Assembly: GCA_016617855.1 (NCBI GenBank)
Contig: JAECUM010001877.1
Location: 124,001 to 188,000 of the forward strand
DNA length: 64,000 bases
Reading direction: 5' to 3'
Source: Megalonaias nervosa
Lineage: Eukaryota > Mollusca > Bivalvia > Unionida > Unionidae
Positions 1 through 8,363 of this stretch are shown here, piece after piece. The position numbers were made by a program, and so were the translations under genes. The notes beneath the pieces were generated by a model. It was not told the origin of the DNA and ran no database searches. It worked only from the letters and a program-made list of their open reading frames with translations. Position 1 is the first letter of the stretch. Each line of letters starts with the position of its first letter.

Positions 1-653
1 ACAATAATCGGATCAAATTCTGGGTCTTTTTTACGTATCATTGGCAAAATTGCGTTTGCGTATACTTTAGTAATTAGATCTGCGTCTGACGTCATAGTGA
101 CGACTTTAACCAAGGTTTCTTTGTCATGGTAGTACATACCGAGATATTTAAAAATATATCGTTTTGAAAAACTGTTATATAAATCTTTGCTTCTTTTTAT
201 TTTCATTTTTCTATTTTCTGCTAGTTTTTCAAGACGAGTATGATTTTCGTTTATTCGTCTGTCTTCCAGTGTTCTTCCACCATGAGCTAGTGCTTTTATT
301 AAATCCGATTTTATTATCAAATCTATGTTAGACCAATCAAGCTCGAGTAATATTTTTTTAAGTATAATTTCAACTTGGTTTTGTTCTTCCAGACAATCAT
401 CAGGATGACAGTATCTGCTTATAATATCAAAGTTTTCTATTGCTTTTTTCAGTTGTGGTCCTCGCATATGCATAACGCGAATAAAATTAGTAACATGATC
501 TGGTGATATTAGTTTGTCTAATAAACTAATGCCAGTATATTTCATATTTTGAATTGTTTTTGCTGCTTCATTAACAGCTACAACATCTTTATCGAGGTTA
601 AAAATATTATCATAAAATTCTCTTGCAATGGTTATAATTGGTTGTTCTGACAT
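1..653 (-). CDS. Hypothetical Polinton protein, 5' part, runs off the window edge
   Basis: An open frame starts at an ATG at 653 and stays open for 217 codons to the left edge, so the C-terminus is missing. The start MSEQPIITIAREFYDNI follows a 17-bp gap to the fibre gene on the same strand. The protein is Lys/Asp/Ile-rich, predicted mainly helical, with a basic stretch (ENRKMKIKRSKDLY) around residues 150-165 and no signal peptide or membrane segment. I do not recognise the family. Its uninterrupted reading frame beside broken neighbours argues that it is a real gene of the element. Confidence 0.65.
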   Translation of the reverse strand, partial: MSEQPIITIAREFYDNIFNLDKDVVAVNEAAKTIQNMKYTGISLLDKLISPDHVTNFIRVMHMRGPQLKKAIENFDIISRYCHPDDCLEEQNQVEIILKKILLELDWSNIDLIIKSDLIKALAHGGRTLEDRRINENHTRLEKLAENRKMKIKRSKDLYNSFSKRYIFKYLGMYYHDKETLVKVVTMTSDADLITKVYANAILPMIRKKDPEFDPII

Positions 654-670
654 TATTTTATAGCATTAGA

Positions 671-931
671 TTAAATTTGTTCGTCGAGTGTATATATTTG
701 AAATGCTGTCAGTCCTGGAAATGGATGTTCAGCAGCTAAAACATTAACTCGAAAATAGAAGTACTTGTTAACAGTGTTGTCTGTCGGGATTGTAAAATAT
801 TGTGTTGTTGAAATGTAAGTGTCTGTTGTGCTATACAATGTTGTCCAGTTGATATCGTCATTTGATCCTTCCAATCGCCAATTATAAATTCGACCAACAC
901 TAGAGTTTAATCGACCTCGCAAATGAAATTG
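671..931 (-). pseudogene. Discoidin-like C-terminal part of the fibre protein, cut off by an in-frame TAG
   Basis: This frame is in phase with the fibre ORF directly upstream; only the TAG at 934-932 separates them. It contains RIYNWRLEGSNDDINWTTLY and ends FPGLTAFQIYTLDEQI, the layout of a galactose-binding/F5-8C (discoidin) beta-sandwich as seen at the ends of phage and viral fibres, a carbohydrate-binding fold. The second half of the domain lies here, the first half (from about EWTTNGEVENFWIKI) lies before the stop. The stop therefore falls inside one domain, which points to a nonsense mutation rather than two genes. An ATG at 922 exists but would start mid-domain. Confidence 0.7.
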
Positions 932-1945
932 CTAAATAACAACGGCATTGGGACATTTAATTTTAATCCAAAAGTTTTCAACTTCTCCGTTGGTCGTCCA
1001 CTCATGTCTGTCAGAAAAAGCGTAATGAGGATAATTTTCAGGATAATATGCTGATGCGCTTACCTCAAACTCATCTCGATTGTCAGTTGCTTTATAAAGT
1101 ATTGGAATATATCCAACATTGTTTTTAGTTCGTTTTATACCACTAGACAGACTATCAACATACGCTTTATTTGTCAGATCATTAGGGCTAACTGGAACAT
1201 ACGTCGTAGTTATTTTTTTGTCTCTCATGTTTATATTACCCGACATTGGTCCACCAGATTTTTTAAAGTATGGAGCAAGTTCTTCTTTTAACTGAGCATA
1301 ACTAATAGCATCAGCATCATTAGCTGGTGGTGAGGTTGTCGGTAGTCCAGTTATTTTTGAATTTAACATAACCAGGTTACCTGTTATTGTATCGCCGGCT
1401 TTGTTAAGTTTCTTATCGTCCACAGATTTTAGTTGTGCATAACTTACCGCTTGCGTTTGATTTAAGTTTTCCGGAGGATATGCAGTTTCTAAATTTATAA
1501 TTTTTTTCCCTGACATATTGATATTACCTATAACCGTTCCACCGATTTTATCAAGTTTGTTATCATCCACATACCTCAACTGCGCATAACTTACCGCTTG
1601 TGTAAAATTTAAGTTTGCTGGTGGATATCTGGTCTCCAAATTTATTATTTTTTTCTCTGACATATCTAAGTTGCCGCTTAAAGTTCCTCCTGTCAACGAC
1701 AACTTGTTGTCATCAACAGATTTTAGTTGTGCATAACTAACAGCTTGTGTAAGGTCAACTCTAACTGGCGGATACGCTGTTTCTAAACCTAGTACTCGTT
1801 GATTTGACATAAACAGGTTTCCTGTCATTGTGTCACCAATTTTTTTCAGGTAACCTGATAAATCAATCTTGCCGTTTGTTATTGTTGTTGTACTTTCAGC
1901 TGATGAATTTCCTGTTAATGTTCCAAATTTTGTGTAGTAGCTCAT
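932..1945 (-). CDS. Tail-fibre-like repeat protein (putative attachment fibre)
   Basis: 337 codons from the ATG at 1945 to a TAG at 934-932. Residues about 33-269 are five repeats of 43-49 residues with the pattern GDTMTGNL.M...I..L and AVSYAQLK.VDD: R1 33-81, R2 82-130, R3 131-179, R4 180-226, R5 227-269. This GG-T-M-G-N-I-N-M pattern is the repeated unit of trimeric phage tail fibres. Residues 270-337 begin a discoidin-like domain that continues past the stop. The gene is divergent from the ATPase gene (68-bp gap). Likely role, by analogy: a trimeric virion spike or adhesin for host attachment. The fold and role are inferred; the repeats are directly visible. Confidence 0.8.
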   Translation of the reverse strand: MSYYTKFGTLTGNSSAESTTTITNGKIDLSGYLKKIGDTMTGNLFMSNQRVLGLETAYPPVRVDLTQAVSYAQLKSVDDNKLSLTGGTLSGNLDMSEKKIINLETRYPPANLNFTQAVSYAQLRYVDDNKLDKIGGTVIGNINMSGKKIINLETAYPPENLNQTQAVSYAQLKSVDDKKLNKAGDTITGNLVMLNSKITGLPTTSPPANDADAISYAQLKEELAPYFKKSGGPMSGNINMRDKKITTTYVPVSPNDLTNKAYVDSLSSGIKRTKNNVGYIPILYKATDNRDEFEVSASAYYPENYPHYAFSDRHEWTTNGEVENFWIKIKCPNAVVI

Positions 1946-2013
1946 TATTTATTGTCCTACATAAAATTGTTAACATTAGTCAGTTTAATATTACATAAAA
2001 TTATATAACAACA
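1946..2013. promoter_or_regulatory. Divergent intergenic region with TATATAA motif
   Basis: The 68 bp between the divergent fibre (minus) and ATPase (plus) genes are very AT-rich. A TATATAA lies at 2002-2008, only 5 bp before the ATPase ATG at 2014. The same kind of motif recurs upstream of several other genes of the element (2719-2725, 5113-5119, 6688-6694, about 11464-11474). Promoter function is inferred from recurrence only. Confidence 0.4.
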
Positions 2014-2684
2014 ATGGCGATGATAATAAACTTTGATACAGAGTGGTTGGTGAAACATAAACATAACAACGAACTTCCAGATTGTCATTATCAAATTGTT
2101 GGGCGAACTGGATCGGGAAAAACAAATTTGCTTATGAACTTGCTTTTTAGTGATAATTTTAACTACGATCAAGTTTATATTTATACAATTAATCCATATC
2201 AAGATAAGTACGAGCTACTAAGCGAATATAATGACAAACTTCGTGATGATCGTGAGGTTGGCGAAGAATTTTTACTATCAGACAACCAGAAGATCTTGTT
2301 CCAGTTAATCAACTTGACTTGGATGAACATAAGATAGTAGTTTTTGACGATATTCAGCTAAACAATGTAGAGATGAACAAAATAAGATCGTATTTTTCAC
2401 TGTCGCGAAATAAGAAATGTAATTCTATTTATTTAGCCGAAGGTTTTTATAATGTTGACAGATTTATCAGGCGAAATACTGGTTGTTTTATATTATTTCC
2501 GGGACTGGACAATGTTGACGTTAGAAATATCGCGAACGAGCAATGCGGTGATGTGACGAAAGATAAATTTATCGAATTATATCATAAAGCTACAAAGGAT
2601 AAATATAACTTTTTCTTATTTGATAAACTTACAAATGATCCAACTAAAATGTTTCGCTGTTGTATTAACATTTACTTGCAGTAA
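2014..2684 (+). pseudogene. FtsK/HerA-like DNA packaging ATPase (A32 type), frameshifted
   Basis: The N-terminal frame (2014-2337) has the Walker A motif GRTGSGKTNLL at about residues 30-40. The second frame (2319-2684) opens with the Walker B strand KIVVFDDIQL and continues with SLSRNKKCNSIYLAEGFYN, the sensor region of A32-type ATPases. A one-base frame change near 2280-2300 separates the halves, about 90 residues in; no slippery heptamer is seen there. Together they approximate the usual 200-230 residues. In Polintons this motor pumps DNA into the capsid. It sits at the head of the plus-strand morphogenesis block. Confidence 0.92.
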
Positions 2685-2731
2685 TGTGTTTTCCACTTCT
2701 TAAAATTTTATAAAATTTATATATAATAATT

Positions 2732-3891
2732 ATGGATAAACGAGCAAAATATAGAAAACATATAGAAGATCTAAAAAAACTTGCTCAGTCTCAAGCAGAA
2801 TTTAAGCAAAAAGTACAGCAAGCACGACGTGGACAAGTAACTGCTGCAGAAACAACAGCTACGATTCTCAAACCAGTTACTGAAGCACTATTTGGAAAAC
2901 AACCTGAACCTAAACTACTATCAGAAGAAGAGCTTAAGCAACTACAGGAAAAAGGTTTGGTTGGATTAGTTAAAGAACAACAAGAAGCAGCTGCTGCAAA
3001 AATTGTTGCTAGATTTGATGAGGAAAAAAGAATGTTGGCTGAGGCACTTGTAAGGAACATAGCTGATCCCGCCGCTAGACAAACTGAACTAAACCGGCTG
3101 ATCAATAATCCAATTTTATTTGAAAGAAGATTAGCAGAATTAACTTCACATGAAATTAGGACTATGTTGGGAAAATTATCGGAAAAAATAGAGGATGTTA
3201 AAAAAGAACAAAAAGATATTGGTGAGAGAATGATAAAGTTTTTAAATGTTGATGAACAAAGACGATTTTATCGAGAAAAAGCATATAATAAAATATCAGA
3301 TAGTGAATATCAAGAATTTTTAAGAGAGAATAATATAGATAAAATTGATGATATAAAAACTTGGTCGAAAGAAAGATATGATGAGCGTCTTAATGATTTA
3401 AATATAATGATAAATAATGGCTTTAAATTTAATTATGATTTAGAACAAACTAATGAAGAAGATCGCATGACAGAACTTTTTGATAAAATTAGAGTCGGTG
3501 TTATTGCTGGAGTATTTAAAAGAACAGCAGATGAGAACAGACAAACAGGGTTTGGTAAAGGTTGGAGTTTTCATAGGAAATTTAAGATAAATGATGAAAA
3601 TCGCATAAAAGATGCTAAAAAACTAAAAAATATATTAGAACTGAAACACCACTAGTCATATCGCCAGGGGAGATTGAAAAAGAAAAAACAGGAACTGGTG
3701 TAAAAATATTTACATCAGGTGCTGAAGTGATAGGCAGATTAATGCTGTTGATATCATCAAAGGAAGCTGGGAATGCTAGCGCTGAAATTGATAATGAAAT
3801 TATTGACATACTTGATCCTCTAAGATCAGAAAATTTATTAACATCTGACGAGTACGAAACTTTACACCGCGACTTAATCGCGGCGATTTAA
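2732..3891 (+). CDS. Coiled-coil protein of unknown function, -1 frame C-terminus
   Basis: The first frame (2732-3655, 307 aa) is rich in Lys, Glu, Gln and Ala, with long charged helices (residues about 1-200) typical of coiled coils, then a Trp/Phe-containing tail (GFGKGWSFHRKFK) near 270. The -1 frame is open from 3631 to a TAA at 3889-3891 and adds about 85 residues. An A AAA AAT heptamer in the correct register lies at 3625-3631, 21 bp before the zero-frame TAG (3653-3655). Either programmed -1 frameshifting or a 1-bp indel would explain this. It lies between the ATPase and penton genes, where Polintons often carry a structural or scaffold-like gene. I do not recognise a family. Confidence 0.7.
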
Positions 3892-3936
3892 TATAAATTA
3901 AGGCGACTTAATTTTGTAAAAATACAATAAATAGCA

Positions 3937-4686
3937 ATGTCAACAACATTATTACTAGACTCTAGTACAGCTGCGAAAGATAGCGCAAATTTTTCAGTAA
4001 ATTATATTCCGCCAATAGAATTAAATCGTGAAAAACGGTATGAAATTGGACTGATTTCATGTACATGTTGGCATTCCATGGCTAACGTAAAAACTGGTGT
4101 TAATGATGAATTTGATTTTATAATTATGTCTATTACAAGAGATGAATGGAGAAAAATTAAGATTCCGCAAGGAGCTTATCATGTTGTCGACTTAATTAAA
4201 ACAATAAAAGAACTTATAGCAAGGGCGGGCGGTGTAGATGATAATTTTGATCTAACACCAAATTATAACACGTTTAGAGCCAGAATAAAATTAAAAGATA
4301 TAATGGTTAATTGTATATCGCCAACGAGTATTTCGCCACTAATAGGATTTTCTCTTGATACTTATGGTGCTTTTGAACGACAAATGACGTATGACGGTGA
4401 ACTGCCGGTAAATATAACTGACGTAAACACAATATTGATAAATTGCTCTATTGCTTCTGGATCTTACTCAGCCCAGGGCAGTAAAGGGCAAACAATATAT
4501 AGTTTCTCGCCAGATGTTCCACCAGGCTCTTTCATGCAAATTAGTCCACGGCAGGTTATTTATTATCCGCTAAATGTTGAAAATCAAATAACAACAATAA
4601 ATATACAGTTGACAGATCAATCTGGGCGACAGCTGGATCTAAATAATGAGGTCGTTACCTATTACCTACACTTACGCGCGCAATAG
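3937..4686 (+). CDS. Minor capsid protein (penton-like, single jelly roll)
   Basis: An intact 249-residue ORF starting MSTTLLLDSSTAA. The region LNREKRYEIGLISCTCWHSM at about residues 29-48 and the following beta-rich sequence fit the Polinton/adintovirus minor capsid (penton base-like) protein, and the length matches that family. These proteins occupy capsid vertices around the DJR major capsid shell. It lies between the coiled-coil gene (gap about 45 bp) and the small basic protein, upstream of the major capsid gene, which is the expected position. There are no lesions. Confidence 0.85.
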   Translation: MSTTLLLDSSTAAKDSANFSVNYIPPIELNREKRYEIGLISCTCWHSMANVKTGVNDEFDFIIMSITRDEWRKIKIPQGAYHVVDLIKTIKELIARAGGVDDNFDLTPNYNTFRARIKLKDIMVNCISPTSISPLIGFSLDTYGAFERQMTYDGELPVNITDVNTILINCSIASGSYSAQGSKGQTIYSFSPDVPPGSFMQISPRQVIYYPLNVENQITTINIQLTDQSGRQLDLNNEVVTYYLHLRAQ

Positions 4687-4744
4687 TAAACATATTTTAT
4701 AATGCAAAAGATTTGGCAATAAAAATTATGCAACCTCAGATATA

Positions 4745-5107
4745 ATGAAACAGAGAAAAAAATTTCATAGAAGAAAAATAGTCGGAGGATTTTTGGGAAA
4801 TATAGTTACTAAAATTATTGAAAATGTCCTGGGAATCGCGCGTAAAGTTGCAACAATTGCACTTGACGCAGGTAAAGCTTTTTCAACTGGAGCTGCATCT
4901 GCCGCTGGAACTGCGGTGGGACAAAAATAGCTGAAAAGATAAAAGGCGCGCCGTCTACATCTGAGATAAAACAAGTTATATCGGAAATCGCTCCAACAAA
5001 AGAAACGCAACGTGCTATGATAACAACAACAAAAAAAAAAACTCTTATCACCAAAGGGCGAGCAGATTGTACAAAAATTAATATCTAAAGTAACAGCGCC
5101 GCAATAA
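4745..5107 (+). pseudogene. Small basic, amphipathic virion-like protein with two compensating frameshifts
   Basis: Begins MKQRKKFHRRK, a basic N-terminus, followed by the hydrophobic/amphipathic VGGFLGNIVTKIIENVLG and an Ala/Gly-rich stretch. The first frame stops at 4930. A second frame carries GTKIAEKIKGAPSTSEIK from about 4918, and after the 11-A run at 5031-5041 the original frame resumes and ends at a TAA at 5105-5107. So two indels cancel out. Small membrane-active proteins of this type in adenovirus-like particles help escape from endosomes; that role is inference from composition and position between the two capsid genes. Intact length would be near 120 residues. Confidence 0.6.
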
Positions 5108-5134
5108 AATTTTATATAATCTAATAAATAAAAA

Positions 5135-6676
5135 ATGTTTGTTAAAAATTATCTCGATTTAGCAGAAACGTATGACACCGATGACACCGTGACAGAATTT
5201 GAATATGTTGAGTATCTCGATGAAAATTCTAATGAACAAAATAAAGCTGGTATTAGAACATTTAATACTCGAGACGAAGGTGTATTTCTACTGCCACATA
5301 AGGCAATGTTAGAAGTTCGCGGTCAGATTATGACAGTGGCCAATCCGCCCGTTGCAATTGCAGCTGGAGCAGAAGTAGCTCTTGTAAATAATGGCTGGTG
5401 CTTATTCAAAAGTGCCCGATATGAACTAGCTAATCAAACCGTCGAAGATATTTCGAGTCACCTACAAGCTGCAAGTACAATCTTAAATATTATTTCGTTT
5501 TCCGATGATTATTCAAGATCAACTGCAACGAACATGATGTGGTTTAAAAATACTGGAACTGGTGGTTTAGCCGTATCAAATGAACTTTTCTCCAAAGGTG
5601 TTTTATTACACGGAGCTGATGCCGTTGCAGATGTCGTAATTGTAAGAAATTTTCTTATTGTTAATGCTAACAATTTTGGTATAGCCGCACCAGATTCAGC
5701 CGCTAACGCAGACGCTACAAGACATTCTCTTATTGCTGCTTGTAACAATCTTGGCATAACACCACCAGGAGCAGCTGCAGACGGTGTTGCAATGTTAGGT
5801 TTAGTTAATAAAGCAATTAGCGTAAAAAATCCGCGTTACAATGAAGGTTATACCAGAAGAAAGGCACTTGCAGCAGGATCACGTCAAATTACAATGATGC
5901 TGCCATTAAGTACAGTATTTGGATTTTGTCGCGATTACGATAAAGTATTTCGTGGGGTTAAACATACACTTATTTTAGATCGGGCAGAACAAAACGACTG
6001 CTTGTTTAGGTCAGGCGGAGCTGATGTACAATTTATCATAGACAAACTTGCGTTGTGGATCCCACGAATAACGCCGTCGATCACTAAAATGTCGGAATTA
6101 AATAATATGCTTGAAAACCGCACAAACAAAATTTGTTTTCAGCAACATAAAATATATCAAACAGCAGTTCCGAATACTACAGGCTACACATGGCGAGTCA
6201 CAACAACATCAAGCGAACAACTGCCGAGACATTTATTTGTTGTATTTCAGCAACAAGCGCGACGTGGTAACCAACAACAAAATAATGCAATATTTGACCA
6301 CGCCGATGTTAGACGAATATATGCTAGACTAAATTCGAAGCAATATCCGGAACAAGCAATAGAATGTAATTTCGCAGATGACGCCAATAAAAATATTACT
6401 CGACCTTACATGTATCTGCTCGACGCAGTGCAAAAATATCAGGATGTTGAAGATGGATCTCAGATATCCGTAAAGGAATTTCGTACACTTTATCCAATAT
6501 TTTATTTTAATGTTAGTAAACATAGCGAGCGAGCAGTTGATTCGAAAGCTGATATTGAAATTACTTGGACACTTGGAGCAGTTCCTGTAGCACAGTTGTA
6601 CGTGTACGCGCTAGTGATCAGCGACAGATCTATCACGATAGATTCTGTTGGAGGTAAAATGACAGTCCAAGTTTAA
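5135..6676 (+). CDS. Major capsid protein, double jelly roll
   Basis: An intact 513-residue ORF. Signature stretches of the Polinton/adintovirus major capsid protein are visible: FLLPHKAMLEVRGQI at about residues 51-65, an ARYELANQTVED segment near 93-104, and LPLSTVFGFCRDYDKVF near 253-269. It forms the pseudo-hexameric capsomers of an icosahedral shell. An Ala/Asn-rich segment (about 190-235) is probably a surface loop between strands and is a likely variable tower. TATATAA lies at 5113-5119. This gene is free of lesions, in contrast to PolB. Confidence 0.95.
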   Translation: MFVKNYLDLAETYDTDDTVTEFEYVEYLDENSNEQNKAGIRTFNTRDEGVFLLPHKAMLEVRGQIMTVANPPVAIAAGAEVALVNNGWCLFKSARYELANQTVEDISSHLQAASTILNIISFSDDYSRSTATNMMWFKNTGTGGLAVSNELFSKGVLLHGADAVADVVIVRNFLIVNANNFGIAAPDSAANADATRHSLIAACNNLGITPPGAAADGVAMLGLVNKAISVKNPRYNEGYTRRKALAAGSRQITMMLPLSTVFGFCRDYDKVFRGVKHTLILDRAEQNDCLFRSGGADVQFIIDKLALWIPRITPSITKMSELNNMLENRTNKICFQQHKIYQTAVPNTTGYTWRVTTTSSEQLPRHLFVVFQQQARRGNQQQNNAIFDHADVRRIYARLNSKQYPEQAIECNFADDANKNITRPYMYLLDAVQKYQDVEDGSQISVKEFRTLYPIFYFNVSKHSERAVDSKADIEITWTLGAVPVAQLYVYALVISDRSITIDSVGGKMTVQV

Positions 6677-6695
6677 TCTGCAACTTGTATATAAG

Positions 6696-7083
6696 ATGAC
6701 AAAATATATTGTAAAAGAAATATATTTGACAGATGGTCAAGTTAAAAAATTAGCAGCTACTGTTGCAAAGCAGAGACAGGTATCATTAAAGGTCAACCCT
6801 GACATTTCCAAGGGTATTTTAACAAAATTGATGTTGACCAAAAAACAGGCGAACAGGTACGATCGTAAAAAAACCTTTTGTTTTAAATTTAAGTGCCGCA
6901 CAAATAACAGCGATGTCAAAACAAGGTGCTTTCTTCGGTCCGGCATTATCAGTGATGGCCAGCACGTTATTGCCTAAAATTTTACCTATACTAGGTACAT
7001 TAGGATTAGCAGCAGCGTCTGGAGCAATATCTGACGCAACGAAAAAAGCAGTTGAAGGTCGTGGTATAAAGAAAATAGTCTAA
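6696..7083 (+). pseudogene. Hydrophobic virion-associated protein, frameshifted in an A-run
   Basis: Starts KYIVKEIYLTDGQVKKLA right after the capsid gene, with TATATAA at 6688-6694. The first frame reads on as unrelated Lys/Arg-rich sequence to 6977. After the 7-A run at 6867-6873 another frame is open and coherent to the TAA at 7081-7083, with LSAAQITAMSKQG, a hydrophobic LPKILPILGTLGLAAASG segment and a basic end. A single indel in the A-run explains this. Polintons typically carry such a small protein next to the capsid gene. I infer a membrane-interacting minor virion component. Confidence 0.6.
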
Positions 7084-7112
7084 AGATAAATTTTATGTGA
7101 CTGATAAATATA

Positions 7113-7290
7113 ATGCCACAACGAAGAAAAACAGCAACGAAAAAAAAAGACACCGCGACGTCGAAGAACAACCAAAGGAGGATTTATTCCAATAGTTCCA
7201 CTTTTAGCGGGACTAACGGGAAGTGTACTACCGAATCTGCTAGGAATAGGAGGTGGACTAACATTGCCGGGAACACGGCCATCCCGCTAA
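7113..7290 (+). pseudogene. Small Arg/Lys-rich and Gly-rich protein (core-peptide-like), frameshifted
   Basis: The start MPQRRKTATKKK is followed by a 9-A run (7140-7148). In the +1 frame after it, RRRRTTKGGFIPIVPLLAG and a Gly/Leu-rich tail run to a TAA at 7288-7290, giving roughly 60 residues. A strongly basic head with a hydrophobic Gly-rich tail recalls adenovirus core/mu-like and other Polinton small virion peptides. The original frame simply reads into the protease gene, which is why the two look fused. Function is inferred from composition and position. Confidence 0.5.
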
Positions 7291-7710
7291 AAAACTTTGA
7301 TATACCTGATAAGTTAGGATCAGTTCCCAGATTTCGCGGAGTTTATTTTAAAGATGAACTCAACACTAAAGGTGTCGCAGCTGTAGGTTCCTGTGTGATA
7401 AATATACAAGATTTCAACGACGGATCCGGCACACATTGGGTAGCAGTTTATAATAACAATTATTTTGACTCGTTTGGACTTCCTCCGAGCGACGCAATAA
7501 AAAATATATAAACAAAAATATAAAATAATATATTATTCGTCCAATCAACTTCAACCTGTTGGAACTTCTGCTTGCGGATATTATTGTATAATGTTCATTA
7601 AACAGATGTCCCAGCCTAAATTTAATTTTTTAAATTTTATTTTACAGTTTGACAAACAACCTTCTCACGCTAATGATGAGATTGCAATAAATTTTTGTAA
7701 AGCTATCTAA
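7290..7710 (+). pseudogene. Adenain/Ulp1-like cysteine protease, frameshifted
   Basis: The first half (to 7511) contains FRGVYFKDEL, then GTHWVAVYNN with the catalytic His and YFDSFGLPP, the acidic-residue strand. The second half, in another frame from about 7513, carries NQLQPVGTSACGYYC with the oxyanion Gln and catalytic Cys, and ends at a TAA at 7708-7710. The triad is therefore all present but split by a +1 frame change near 7500-7512. Polinton proteases mature capsid proteins. No in-frame ATG is obvious at the true start; upstream sequence belongs to the small basic peptide. Confidence 0.88.
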
Positions 7711-7748
7711 AGCTTGCAATTAATTTTATCTAAACTTATGTAATAATA

Positions 7749-7933
7749 ATGTCAACATATTGTCTCAAATGTAAAACTAAAACAGAAAATATGAATGAAA
7801 CAACAGAAAGAACAAAGAACAACAGGACAATGCTGAAAAGTATTTGCGCAATCTGCGGAAAAGAAAAAGTATGTTTTTAAAGAAATTATCCGGAGCTGGT
7901 TGTCCTGACAAGATTATTTTAGTAGATGATTAA
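7749..7933 (+). pseudogene. Small zinc-ribbon protein (DUF5679-like)
   Basis: A 43-codon ORF (7749-7880) with two CxxC knuckles: MSTYCLKCKTKTE at the start and ICAICGKEK near residues 32-40. This matches the layout of the DUF5679 zinc ribbon found in many large DNA viruses and Polinton relatives. A different frame continues with LKKLSGAGCPDKIILVDD to a TAA at 7931-7933, so a short tail was probably lost through an indel near 7866-7876. Role unknown; zinc ribbons of this size often act in transcription or nucleic-acid binding. Confidence 0.6.
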
Positions 7934-8363
7934 CTGACTGTCTCTGACTAAGATAAGTACCCACTGGTTTTTACTTTTTGGTCCGATTTTTCATTTTTTG
8001 AGGGCAAAAACCCCAGTACTTTTCAAGATAAATTTTTGCATTTTTTGATAATTTTTACTTTTTTATCCAAATTTTGCTGATTATTCATAAATTTTTCGTT
8101 AATTTTTGCTGGTTTTTTTTGAGAAAATATTGAAAAACATGAAAATTTATATTGAAAAATGCTGGGGTTTTGACCCTCAAAAAATAGAAATTTGGCCAAA
8201 AAATCGCTAAAAAGCAGGCAAAATGGTCGAAAAAACGTCAAAATTTGACCAAAAAACAGGTAAAATTAAATTTTTTTCAGAAATAGTTTTCAGGTTTATA
8301 ATAAAATTATTATTTTTTAGAAATATTTTGTCGGTTATTTTAGTAGACGACTAAAAATATAGA
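7934..8363. other. Non-coding gap inside the element with long imperfect inverted repeat
   Basis: About 430 bp with no credible gene, unusual in this dense element. Arms at 7993-8027 and 8151-8185 are inverted copies with about 30 of 35 positions matching, including ATTTTTTGAGGG and ACCCCAG blocks; weaker similarity extends outward to about 7965 and 8215. The loop is T-rich. It could be a foldback insertion, a transcription-termination structure between protease and PLA2/integrase blocks, or a replication-related structure. Confidence 0.6.

Noticed and set aside
7499..7505. A AAA AAT heptamer as a -1 frameshift site in the protease
   Set aside because: The protease continues in the +1 frame, and the -1 frame stops soon after; the heptamer is chance.
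8023..8241. Minus-strand ORF of 72 codons
   Set aside because: Phe/Lys-rich translation of the T-rich hairpin region; no protein features.
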